Source: Stenocarpella maydis | Taxonomy: Eukaryota > Ascomycota > Sordariomycetes > Diaporthales > Diaporthaceae | Direction: 5' to 3' | Assembly (NCBI GenBank): GCA_002270565.1 | Contig: NQMI01000082.1 | Location: forward strand, 1-64,000 | DNA length: 64,000 nt | Shown: positions 43,321-53,321 of the stretch, in pieces | How the letters are laid out: each line of letters starts with the position of its first letter | Position numbering within the stretch: the stretch's first letter is position 1 | The notes under the pieces: generated by a model | The model's input: the letters and a program-made list of their open reading frames with translations, nothing else | Database searches by the model: none | What the model was told of the DNA's origin: nothing | Position numbers and translations under genes: made by a program

Positions 43321-45369
43321 ATGTCCCCAGGCCCTTCGCACCCGGACGTGCAGTCAGATTCTCGAAGCAGAAGTGTTTCCGGCTCTCCGGCCCCGGATCG
43401 AGGACACCAAAAGCAGCCAGGAACAGCGGGGTCCCCGGAGCCAGAGCCTGGGCCCACGGTCCCGCCATGCTATGTCGTTACTGCCCGGGCCGATGGCTCG
43501 TGCGAGCGGAGGCCCGTCTCAACAGCCGGTCAGCTCTGGTCCGAGATCTCCAAGCTCGTTGGGAGAGGCACCCGGGAGGCCGCGGTGGCCTCGGGCGTGT
43601 TTGCTGCCACTGCCGCCAGCTGCAGGCAGACCGTGGCCGCGGAGGGCGGGGCAAGGCCGCTGATTTCCATCTACGGCCTCCCGGCCGCCCTTGTGCCTGT
43701 CCTGCTGGGCAGCCCGCTGGGCATTGACCCGGCATTTGTCGAAGCGCACGCGGCGGGGGGCAGATACCGGCCGTCGGGTGTCCGTTGGAGGCGAGAGCCC
43801 GCAACGGCCGCCGCATATGCGCACTGGGAGTACCCGGAGTTGGTAGCTGGGTGCTGGGAGGCCGTAGCCCGGGAGAAACCCCGCGAGGTGCTCGAGGAAT
43901 GGTCTGTCGGCTCTGGGATCCCGGGGGATGTGGCTGGCCAGGCGCGCCGGCCAGTGGTACAGCCTGTGTCTGAGGCTGACAAGGGGCTGGCCGCTATGTT
44001 CTGCCGGGCCAGTCTCTGGGTGAGCCAGGACGTGGATGTCTTGTTCCTGGACGAACCGTGCTGGGGAGGAAGAGGCCCGCTGAAGAAAGCCCGCAGGGCT
44101 ATTGATCTCAGAGGTCATGATTCATCTATGAGACGGGAGTCTCAGCTCAAGGACGACGGCACGAGGGGCAATGTGGCAGTTGGTCGGTGGAGGGGAGAGG
44201 AGATTCCCAGCTTGGACATCACTCTACAAGACGGCCTCGCCACCACAGGTGTGGACGGCGGTGTGATCCAACTCTTGCAAGACACAGCGTATGAGCAGTG
44301 GCTCGAGCTGTTCGAGGTCCTCACTCCGAGGAGGAGGATGAGGAAACCGGAGGGGACGTCGCTGGAGTGGCAGATCATGCAAGCACTGGAGCGGAATTTC
44401 GACATGGCGAAGTACGTCTCGCGGCCCAGGAATGCGAGCGAGGCTGAGAGAAGCCTCGCTGTCGGCCCAGATGACTGGGGAGGCCTCACGCAGAGACTGC
44501 GGACCCGCGTCGAGATCCTCACAGCCATGTCGCCATGTGCCGCAGCACATGACAATACAGACAAGACAGCCAGCGGGGCACCCTTCCGCCAGGAAAGGCT
44601 GGCCTACATCCCGAGAAGCAGGCCAGGGGCAGGCGGCGGGGGCGACGACGACAACAACCAGCGGGCCATGGACCGCGTGACGTACCTGGGCGGGGTCCTG
44701 CTCCCCTTCTCCCTCGTCTCGGGCGTGCTGTCCATGAACGAGGGCTTCGAGCCGGGCCAGCCACTCTTCTGGGTCTTCTGGGTGGCGGCAGTGCCCCTGG
44801 CTCTCCTCACGCTGCTCGTCATCTACGCGGACAAGCTGAGGCAGGTGGAGGTCTGGGCTGAGGTGCTGGACCTCGGCGCCGGCGGCGGGGGTGACTCCCG
44901 GGATGGCGGTGGGAAAGGATCCACTGGGCCAGGGGTCGGGATGAAGGAGGTGCAGGAGGCTGGAAAGGGGAGACGGAAATCGACGTCCCGGTTAGGCGTT
45001 CCCGTGTACGACAGGCGCCTCCGCCGGCAGCGGGGCCCCGTCACCTATAGTGTAGGCGGCGACGTGGTCATCGATCTCGGCAGCCCCGCTGCCGGGATCC
45101 AGCAGGTGGCGGCCGGATCTCTAGGGCCATCCGGTGGGGACCAGCCATCAGACAGCGAGCAGGGCGAGGAGAGCAGCCTGAGTGACGAGGACACGGCTGG
45201 CGGGGCGGCCCTGCCGGCAGCCCCAGGAGACGCTGGCTACCGCCCGGGGTGGAGAAAGAAGCAGCTGGGCTGGAAGGGAGCGGCCATGTGCATGCTGAGG
45301 ATCAGGAAGCCGCTGCGGGTCCTGGATGGGATGCCCGTCGCTGCTCGGGAAGGGGAGCGCGATGACTAG
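43321..45369 (+). CDS. CorA-like divalent cation (Mg2+) transporter family protein
   Basis: A single exon of 682 residues, starting at ATG 43,321. CorA proteins form pentameric Mg2+ channels with a large cytosolic N-terminal part and two C-terminal membrane helices. Here residues 60-450 are the soluble part, with family-like stretches (GIDPAFVEAHAAGGRYRP and VSQDVDVLFLDEPCW). Helix 1 is about 453-472 (VTYLGGVLLPFSLVSGVLSM), helix 2 about 480-502 (LFWVFWVAAVPLALLTLLVI), followed by YADKLRQVEVW. The loop signature that is GMN in classical CorA reads S471-M-N473. A long acidic, Ser-rich cytosolic tail ends the protein. Divergent CorA-like proteins with this helix pair are frequent in filamentous fungi; whether they carry Mg2+ is not established. 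The GC content is high but even. It converges with the carnitine acetyltransferase gene. Confidence 0.82.
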   Translation: MSPGPSHPDVQSDSRSRSVSGSPAPDRGHQKQPGTAGSPEPEPGPTVPPCYVVTARADGSCERRPVSTAGQLWSEISKLVGRGTREAAVASGVFAATAASCRQTVAAEGGARPLISIYGLPAALVPVLLGSPLGIDPAFVEAHAAGGRYRPSGVRWRREPATAAAYAHWEYPELVAGCWEAVAREKPREVLEEWSVGSGIPGDVAGQARRPVVQPVSEADKGLAAMFCRASLWVSQDVDVLFLDEPCWGGRGPLKKARRAIDLRGHDSSMRRESQLKDDGTRGNVAVGRWRGEEIPSLDITLQDGLATTGVDGGVIQLLQDTAYEQWLELFEVLTPRRRMRKPEGTSLEWQIMQALERNFDMAKYVSRPRNASEAERSLAVGPDDWGGLTQRLRTRVEILTAMSPCAAAHDNTDKTASGAPFRQERLAYIPRSRPGAGGGGDDDNNQRAMDRVTYLGGVLLPFSLVSGVLSMNEGFEPGQPLFWVFWVAAVPLALLTLLVIYADKLRQVEVWAEVLDLGAGGGGDSRDGGGKGSTGPGVGMKEVQEAGKGRRKSTSRLGVPVYDRRLRRQRGPVTYSVGGDVVIDLGSPAAGIQQVAAGSLGPSGGDQPSDSEQGEESSLSDEDTAGGAALPAAPGDAGYRPGWRKKQLGWKGAAMCMLRIRKPLRVLDGMPVAAREGERDD

Positions 45370-45780
45370 CCGGGGAGTGGAATTATACAAACTCAAGAGT
45401 CGGAGTCTTTTTTACTTGCATATACCCAGCACGGCACATGGCTTGAAAAATTGTATTTTGTAACTGGCGGTATCCCCCCCTCCTGATATCATCTTATGCT
45501 TCGTCCACGACTTGTCAGCGTTGTAAGCGCACTCGGACCATGGCCTGGGCCTCGATACGGCCCCGCTGTATAATTTAGAGAATTGATGAGAAAGCTTGTC
45601 AAAACCAGGAAAATAAATAAAGGGTATATATGTAGATGTGTCACGGGATATGTGATATATCAGAACATCCAACCACGCAGCCGCCTCGTTGTGCTCACCT
45701 GCCAGGGCCTGAAACGCGACCTCTCATAGGAACAGAACACGCTTGACGCCGGACCATAGGAATCCCAGTGTACGTGCGGA
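45370..45780. other. Convergent intergenic region
   Basis: A 411-bp 3'-to-3' spacer between the CorA-like gene and the carnitine acetyltransferase gene. No gene is seen. Confidence 0.5.
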
Positions 45781-48499
45781 TCAGTAATCAATCAGACGCA
45801 GCCTCTTTCCTACATCGCGCCTCCTGGCCTGCACGGCGGCCCGCTCGGAAGCCTTGGTTTCACCGCCGTCAACCTCGCCACGAGCCTTGAGGGCCTGGAG
45901 GAGCATGCCCGCGTCAAAGAAGCCATCTAAAATATAAGAGCTGCGTCAGCATTGGGATATCTACAAGCGTCATGCCGCGGGCTGGTGGCCGCGGTGGTGG
46001 TAGGCACTTACACCCCCCCAGCTCGTCGTCCTCGCTGAGCGTGAGGCTCTCGTCGGTTGGGCTCTGCGTGCCGGCGGCGCTGCCCAGCTTGTGGCTGCGG
46101 GTGGCCTCTGCGGCGTGGCCGGTGATGAGGCGGCCCCTGCTCTTGAGGCGGTTGAAGGCGGGCTTGCGGTGGTGGTGGGCCGAGTGGTCGATCTCGCGGG
46201 CGCGGGTCTGCTTGGGCGCCGAGGTGTGGGAGCTGGTGATGCGGAGGATGCGGCGGATCTCGAGCAGGTAGCTCTCGAGCGTGTCGACGAAGCGCTTGGT
46301 CTGGCGGTGCTTGCTGCTGACGCAGATGGCGATGCCCTCGTCCTTGATGATGTACCCGATGCCGAAGCCGTCGCCGCTGACGGGGCCGAAGCCGAACTGC
46401 CGCAGCGACGGGTTGCCGCAGTTGGACGTCGACATGATGGTGTTGTTGAGCTTGTCCCAGCCCGAGTCGGCAAAGATGAGCGGGAGCTGCTGCTGCGACC
46501 CGGCGCGCGAGTTGGTGCTGTCGCCCCGCGCCCGCGTCACCATGTTCTGCGTCGTGTGCTCGCTGTCGCCCGACACGGCCGACACCCTGGCCGGGCTGGC
46601 GACCCCGGGCTCCGGGCTGCTCGCGCCGTCGAGGGGTGAGCTGTAGCCGCTGCTGCCCGTGGTCCCGCTGGCTGCCGTCTCGTCCATGAGGCGCTGCCAG
46701 AGGCAGAAGAGCGCATACAGGTGCCTGTCGCAGCCCTGGCCCTTGGCGCACTCCTTGGTGGTGTTGACGTGGGTCTGGCACGCCCTCCTGAGTGCCTCCA
46801 CCTTCTGCTCCGCCGGGTTGTCGGCCCAGAATGTCTGCACAAAGTTGACAGACTCGGCCGAGACGGTCCGGACTGCCTCGGTCCGGCCGTGCAGGAACAT
46901 CTTGGTCATGGCTGGCTCGTAGGTGCACTCGATGCGGCCGTACAGGCCGTAGTAGGCGGCCTGGAAGGCCATCTGGATGAAGGCATCGGGCGAGAAGCCC
47001 ATTGACGTTATAAAGTTCTTGCCGTATCCTTGGAAGTCAAGACACTGGAACTCGTTCTGCTCGATGAGATCGGCCAGCCGGGTTTCCGCGAAGCGCACGG
47101 CAATCTTGAGCTCGGGGATCATGTCCCATTCCAGCTTGTGCGGCGTCGTGTTGACGTCGCCGAAGCTGTCGGGGTCCCGCCTGGAAGGGTCGGGGCTGGT
47201 CGACGCCCACAGGGTGGGTGCCTGTCCGTTGATGGTCCTGGCGAACCGCAGGATCGTATCCGTGTAGACGTCGCTGGCAAACCTGAGGACCGTGTGGCCG
47301 TCCACACCCGTGTGTTCGAAATTGATGCCGGCGCTGCCGTTCTTGCAGACAATAATCTGGAGCTTGTCGTACCAGCGGTTGGTGCATGTGCCGATCTGCA
47401 CGCCCTTCTCGATCTCACTTGTCCCGCACAGCATGTTCTGGCAGAGAGCCGACGCCGTGGCGGGCTCGGTGTAGTCGAGGCAGACGATGAACAGGGCCGA
47501 GTCAACTATACCCAGACAGTCGGCGTTGTTTGACCCTTCTTCCCGGGTCAAGACGTCGCGTAGCCCAGACCACACCTTCCTGTTCTCGGTGCTGAGCACG
47601 CCCAGGGCGCCCTTTGCGGCATCCTGGATCGGCATCTGGGATGCGTCGTCGATGATGGTCTGCAGATTGATCGATACGTCCTTCTCTGTCATGATGAGGT
47701 CCGAATTGTCATCCAGAACGTCAAACCAGTAGAACTGTCCATGGCACATGACGACGAGGTGCTTGGACTCGGGATCCTGCTCGATCTGGCAGCCAGCCTC
47801 GGTGGGAACCCGTGCTGTGCCGAAGAGCCTCGAGTACTGGTACATATCCATGGCCTGGCCCTTGACGGTGTCTGGCGGCAGCTCCTCCTTGCGGACCGCC
47901 CGCACGAACTCGAGTGCTGAGACCACCAGCGACGCCGCGCGGGTGACCTGGTTATTCCGAGCCGGTGTTGGATCATCCTCCAGCAGGAAGAATGGGTTCA
48001 GGTTGAGCACGACGGGGTTGTCATAGTTGAGGTACGAATCATACCCTGTGGGTTGTCAGTGGCGCAAGACTCGGGTGGGTCGCAGCCAGGTCTTACAGAA
48101 CTGCTCGATATAGCTGGTCCGCCCTTCGGCATACTGCTTCAGCTTCTCCTGGAGCTCGGGGCCTTCGTTGTTCAGGAATTCCTGGACGGCATGCCTGGTG
48201 TCGGAGTGCTCGCGGGGGGACTGCAAGGGCTTGAGAGCAGCCAGGTACTTGTCACACGTGCTGGGCAGGTCGGGAATCGGCAGCTTTGGGAGCTTATCCT
48301 GCTGGGCAAAGGTAACGCCCGGGTAGGACCTGTTCTCGTCCACACCCATCCTACTGGGAGCTTGCTTCGGCGGAGGGATCCCGTTGGGTATGTGCCCGTT
48401 TATAGGAACCGAGCGAGGAGCCGGCGAGCTACTAGAAACAGAAGAGAGTGTCTCCCCGATAGACCTGGGCAGGGTGAAGATACGGACTTGGGTAGGCAT
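45781..48499 (-). CDS. Carnitine O-acetyltransferase, Yat2-like (cytosolic type)
   Basis: It transfers acetyl groups between CoA and carnitine so that acetyl units can cross organelle membranes during growth on acetate, ethanol or fatty acids. Three exons, 48,499-48,097, 48,045-46,012 and 45,926-45,781, give 860 residues. The choline/carnitine acyltransferase fold is plain: N-terminal KLPKLPIPDLPSTCDKYLAAL, the catalytic EHTGVDG block with H379, and the carnitine-binding STS triad at 673-675 followed by FGFGPVSGDGFGIGYII. A Ser/Thr-rich insertion (about 592-655) separates the middle from the STS region, and a basic tail of about 150 residues follows the catalytic core, ending in GGYGFFDAG across the last splice. 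This length and tail resemble budding-yeast Yat2 (over 900 residues) more than the roughly 630-residue mitochondrial or peroxisomal enzymes. No peroxisomal SKL-type end or mitochondrial presequence is seen, so a cytosolic location is inferred. Confidence 0.93.
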
Positions 48500-48982
48500 A
48501 TTGGTCAGCTGGGCGCCACCCTCACAGGTACAGGGGAGAGACGGAGGTGCTGATGTTCAGGCCCCTCAAGGCCGTACGGAAGAAGTAGTGGCAGTCGTGA
48601 AGGTAGTAAGCTGGCATTCCCACTGGAGACATGACAGCACTGCTGGAGGACATATAGCGTAGGTATGCAGGCAGAGACAGGAAGAGATCCTGTTTCATGG
48701 CATGGAGGGGCCTAGCCCATTCATATAACATGCTGGATAGCAGCTGTTTCCTTGGGGGGAAGGGGAGGAAAGGCGGGATGCGTGTGCGAGACGAGGTGCC
48801 TAGTGTGCCCCCTCGCGGCCTCGCGGGTAGGCGAGGCGTATGTCCCACGGGGTCGACATGTGTGATGGGTTGATGGAACAGCAGAGCAGGTACAGGGGCT
48901 TGGCTGGGAATCAGGCGAGCAGCCAAGTAGCATGCAAACATGCGAGCAGGTAGGAGGGTGGTATATCTCGACCCCCCGGGGG
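48500..48982. promoter_or_regulatory. Upstream region of the carnitine acetyltransferase gene
   Basis: No gene is seen. It ends in a CCCCCCGGGGG palindrome directly before the N at 48,983. Confidence 0.45.
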
Positions 48983-48983
48983 N
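48983..48983. other. Single ambiguous base (N), probable assembly join
   Basis: One N follows a self-complementary CCCCCCGGGGG run and precedes a coding sequence that lacks its start. The sequence to the left does not continue that reading frame as protein-like sequence, so unknown DNA is probably missing here. Confidence 0.65.
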
Positions 48984-49498
48984 ACGAGCGGGCCTTTGCG
49001 TGGCGCGTGCCGGCCATGCTGGCGCGCCCGCGCTCGTCCCCGGCCCGCGTGTGGTTCGACTTCTCGCTCGACACGCTCCTGCTGCTGGGCGAGCTGGAGC
49101 CATACGACAGCAGCAACATCAACGCGCCCATGGTCTACTTCCTGGACCGCGCCGACGCCCGCCGCGTGCGCCACGTCGCCTGCGCCTTCGAGGAGCTGCG
49201 CTTTGGCGAGATTGAGAGCGAGCACATCTTTGGCTGTCTGTTCCACGTGCTCGACTCCTTCACCGGCGCCCGCCGCCTGCTCATCACCAGCACCGACGAC
49301 GACCTGCGGAGGCACACCATGATCGGGTGCCTCCCGAGCTCTGCCGACAATGTCGTGCAGAAGATCTGGTGGGCGTGGATCAACGGCACGAGTATTGTTA
49401 CCAGTACCATGAGGGACAGGCAGATCCTGATGGTGAGAGAGGACGGTCTCGCCGCCTTTGTTGCCGAGCATATTCAGCGGTGTTCGGCGCATCATTGA
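48984..49498 (+). CDS. 2EXR-like fungal protein, 5' end missing
   Basis: From the first complete codon after the N (48,986) a clean frame of 170 residues runs to TGA. It contains VWFDFSLDTLLLLGELEPY, reminiscent of the part of fungal 2EXR-domain proteins in which an aromatic-rich segment precedes a DTL(Y/L)L motif, then DARRVRHVACAFEELRFG, a DSFTGARRLLITST stretch and a Trp-rich WWAWING segment. The N-terminal part, normally carrying the LPxELRxxIW motif, is absent because of the assembly join, so the gene is incomplete in the assembly and not necessarily in the organism. The function of the family is unknown; members are abundant accessory genes in Pezizomycotina. The domain call is from overall resemblance. 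Confidence 0.6.
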
Positions 49499-49802
49499 GC
49501 GGTGGATCTGAGTTTTACATTACTAGTTAGGCGTAGATGGGAGCATATGGTGGCGTGCATATACCTGCTTCTTCACTCCCCCCCCCTCCTCTTCTCTTCC
49601 CCCCGTGCCGTATACCGGTCACAGCGCGAGTGGACACTGGGAGAGATTTGAGGGCGTAGGGGTATCAAGTTTGGTCTGATCCTCTCACAAATTCTGTACA
49701 GCGTTAATTGGTATGAGTGGCGTAGGAAGGAGCATCAGTCATACAGCATAAAGTCCCAGGTTCCTCAGCCGCTGGCCGTTGGCTACCTCATCATCACTCC
49801 TG
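49499..49802. other. Short convergent intergenic region
   Basis: A 304-bp 3'-to-3' spacer with C-rich runs. No gene is seen. Confidence 0.5.
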
Positions 49803-50763
49803 TCATCTGCGCCGTTGCGCACGCTTCTCGTGGTGTATCTCGAACGCAGGACACCCTTCTCTTCCCCTCATGCCTCCGAAGAGCCAATCAGTCAGGCCGA
49901 CGAATTTGGCCCCGATGCCCCGATCCCAGTCCCCCCCGGACTGGACGTGCTCGATAGTGTGACTTAGTATCCTGCCCTCGTTGTCGAATTCAAAGATGAA
50001 GAGGCCCCAGAACTCCTTGGCCGCCTGCTCGTCGCCCAGCCGTAGCATGTCCCGGAAGGGAAGCCGCCAGCCGATCCCCTTGCCCGTCGTCCTCCACCTC
50101 ACCACCAACTTCTCGCTGACGGCGCCCATCCGTGTCCCGGGCTCCTTCACCATGCGCTCCGACAATATCTCGAGTTCGACGTCGCCGATGATGGGCAGGC
50201 GGTTCCACGCCACGGGTGCGGTCCATAGGGCGGCAATGTAGGCCACGCGTCCGGAGACGGTGGGCAGGTGCGGGTGGGTTGACGGGAACAGGTGGAGCGA
50301 GATGTTGGGCGCGAGGATCTCTTGTGGGAGCGGGGACTGGAGGAGCCTCGGGAGGCGTTCTTGCAGGATGCGTAGGGCTGGGAGGTTTGAGTCAGCATCT
50401 ACAGGTCCATATCGGTCTCGAGCGGATGGGATGAGATGGGATGGGCTTGGGCGCACTTTTGCCTAACTTTGCTTTGCGATCGTCTGGGGGTTTATTGGGA
50501 CCCTGGCCCAGAGGTGTCGTAGTATTTGCATTGGGAAAGGTGGGAGTAAACCATACTTCTGGCAGGTTCCGAGGGTTGGCTTCTTGAAGCGTGGTCAAGG
50601 ACTTTGAGGTGCTGGAGGAGGGCACTGGAGCTGGTGACGGTGTTGCTTGTGAGGCAGCGGGGAGGAAGTCTGCGAGAAAGGATCTCGACCGGCGGGCGGC
50701 GGCCCTGGTCACGACACTTCTGGGATGGGCTGAGGCGGTCCTCGAGAGTCGGGGAGCAGACAT
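49803..50763 (-). CDS. Conserved fungal protein, probable mitochondrial targeting, NTF2/DUF2358-like
   Basis: Two exons, 50,763-50,457 and 50,377-49,803, with a 79-nt intron (GTGCGC donor, GCTGAC branch site) give 293 residues. The splice restores KLGKTLRILQERLPRLL, a stretch that reads continuously as protein. The N-terminus is Arg/Ser/Ala-rich without acidic residues for about 30 positions (MSAPRLSRTASAHPRS), as in mitochondrial presequences. The body (about 100-290) has the pattern LPRLLQSPLPQEILAPNISL, then LEILSERMVKEPGTR, KLVVRWRTTGKGIGWR and FEFDNEGRILSHTIEHV. A helix start followed by curved sheet ending in (D/E)xxG(R/K)I is typical of NTF2-like folds such as DUF2358. No catalytic residues can be assigned. 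The ATG at 50,763 is the first in the frame that begins the presequence. Confidence 0.82.
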
Positions 50764-52297
50764 TTGGTATATTATTGCCCACACATGAACAGCAGTCGAG
50801 CAGGTGGTTCCGTTCTTGTTGTTGCTGCTGCTGGGTGTTGTCGTGATGAGGCAGGATCACCAAGGTGCTGCTGTACAGGAGAAGGAAGCTTCTGGTGAGC
50901 TTTGGAAGAAGTTCGGGCGATGATGTAGATGGACTGACTTTTTGGCTGGGTGCTATCAAGGTAAGGTAAGGTACCTAAGGCAAGGTGCAGCTTGGGGAAG
51001 ACATGCACCCACCCATGCGGTCTACTGCTGCAATAGCCGAGTCCCAAAGTCCAACGGGCTGGACACTACAACCCTCCATCTGCAAACCCGAAACCACCCG
51101 GCCTGGCCTGGCTGAAAGAGAAGACAAGGGCACCCCAGGATGCCCCGCACCTCCACAGCATGACTGAAAGAGATGCCCATTTGCCTGGGTGCTCAGCATC
51201 TGAGGACCCGCTATATAGGTATATCGACAGAACTAGGAGCTTCCGCCAGTGTGCAATAAGCCTGCGGGGTCCAAGGCGAGCTTCCTGATGGGCCCCAGGT
51301 TTTCTGTTTATATTTCATCCGAGAGGGGACTGCCCAGCATGCATTGCATACTCGATAGGCAGCATATTGGTGTGCATTCAAACTGTCACGAGGTGGATGC
51401 AGCTGATCCCTCTCGGGTCTTTTCGAAGCTGGTTCTACGCAGGTAGGAATTCAGTCGCTCCACTCAGCGCCTATCCTCGTTTGCTGCATATCACAGGTGC
51501 AGTACATTGTTGAATAAATGCGCTGGCTGAAGGAGACCATGATGATTTAAACCGTGTCCAGTAGGCCCACCGCTGGCTCGTCAGGATGGCATTCCAGTCA
51601 AGCCATTCACGTGAATGTTCAACAGGCCCCGGGCGAGGTTGGCCCCCACGTGGAGTGGCAAGAGCTGTCAAGTGCCCAGTTGGTTGTCAAAGAGCCCCAG
51701 GGTGTGGTGTGAGTGAGACACGAGGGAGCATCAGCTGTAGCCCTTGACTCAGCCGGGGGGTATGATGCGGCAAGCAGGCCCTTTGCGTGCTGTTTGGGTG
51801 CCTGAGCAGATGAGACACAGTGGAGGATTATGCCGTGATATCATGGGCCGGCTTGTTGTGACGGGACAGTCAAGCTGTGGCCGTGAAGGTCGTCTTCGTT
51901 ATTATCTGGGCATCCAGTTGTGCCTGGTGAGGATGGACTGAATGCACGCACTTGGAGCAAGACAGACCAAACCAAGATACCATAGTAGATAGATACCTGG
52001 TAGATAGCGGTACTTCGTACGCGGTGCGTACATCATCACGTGGGTGGGCTAGCAGTAATGGCCCGTGCTGTCCCTGTCCCTCCGAACAAGTCAAGCCAGT
52101 CAGTCAACCCGACAACTGCGTGGTTCCTGATGCAGCCTGTCCTGTCTGCCACTTCTGCCACTCTCTCGCCTGACGTCCTCCATCAAACCATCACCCTTCT
52201 GCCAGTCCCCTTATCGTTGCAGACCTCACCTCCTCATACCGGCACTCGTGAATACTCCACAACTCAAATTTACCAAGTGCTCCGCAATACAGCCACC
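50764..52297. promoter_or_regulatory. Divergent intergenic region / ypt1 promoter
   Basis: About 1.5 kb with no supported gene. GGTAAGGTAAGGTACCTAAGG-like direct repeats lie near 50,960-50,980. A pyrimidine-rich leader precedes ypt1 (about 52,180-52,297). Confidence 0.5.
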
Positions 52298-53321
52298 ATG
52301 AATCCCGAGTGGTATGGCCCTGCCAACAACCTCCCGTCCCTGACGTCCTCCCCTGCTGACCGACTCCCAGAGCCTCTCTGCCCCGCTGTCGTCCTTCCAC
52401 CTCAACTAGGAATCGCGCCAGAAGACCGCTTCAACCATCGTGAAAAAACTGACTGACAGGGTCCAGATACGACTACCTCTTCAAGTTGCTCCTCATCGGA
52501 GACTCCGGTGTCGGAAAGTCCTGCTTGCTCCTGCGATTCGCCGACGACACTTACACCGAGTCCTACATCTCCACAATCGGTGTCGACTTCGTAGGCTCTG
52601 ATCATGACCGCGACGAGACGCCCATCACACTGACCATTCGGCAGAAAATCCGAACGATCGAGCTCGATAGCAAGACGGTGAAGTTGCAGATTGTGAGCCA
52701 GCCCTTGCCCAGCCCCCCAGCGGCCGCCATCGCCGAGGGCCCAAGGACACCACAGCTAACCATTTATCGCCACATAGTGGGACACCGCAGGGCAGGAGCG
52801 TTTCCGGACCATCACTTCATCCTACTACCGAGGTGCCCACGGCATCTGCGTCGTCTACGATGTCACCGACATGGATTCGTTCAACAACGTGAAGCAGTGG
52901 CTGCAGGAGATCGACAGATACGCTACCGAGGGTGTTAACAAGCTACTCGTCGGAAACAAGAGCGATATGGCGGACAAGAAGGTCGTGGACTACACAGTTG
53001 CCAAGGTGCGATCCCCCCGGTCAAGCCGCGACTGTTGCGGGCGATGAGCACACATCATCACATGCTGGCGGTGCTATCTAATCGAGACCGCTCCCGGACC
53101 CACTTTTCTAACTACAAAAATAGGAGTTCGCCGACAGCCTGGGCATCCCCTTCCTCGAAACCTCGGCCAAGAACGCCAGCAACGTCGAGCAGGCCTTCTT
53201 GACCATGGCCCGGCAGATCAAGGAGCGTATGGGAACCACAGCCACCAACAACACCAAGCCAAACGTCCAGGTCGGCCCCGGCCACGGCGTATCGTCCGGC
53301 TCCAGCAACAGCTGCTGCTAA
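52298..53321 (+). CDS. ypt1: Rab GTPase Ypt1 / Rab1
   Basis: Ypt1 directs ER-to-Golgi vesicle tethering and autophagosome formation. Five exons are read: 52,298-52,308, 52,467-52,590, 52,645-52,692, 52,778-53,005 and 53,124-53,321, giving 202 residues. All G motifs are intact: P-loop GDSGVGKS (15-22), effector Thr at 40 in [14 protein letters not shown] (63-67), NKSD (121-124) and ETSAK (149-153). The end is NSCC, the double-Cys site for geranylgeranylation. The first exon is only 11 nt (Met-Asn-Pro and two bases of Glu). The conserved MNPEYDYLF start requires a GTGGTA donor and a GTCCAG acceptor. The more canonical-looking GTATGG three bases downstream would give a stop directly after the junction. 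Rab1 of most fungi is 200-205 residues long, in agreement. Confidence 0.96.

Noticed and set aside
46008..46928. 306-codon minus-strand frame within the carnitine acetyltransferase gene
   Set aside because: It is an out-of-frame shadow of the real exon, with repetitive Arg/His/Gln composition.
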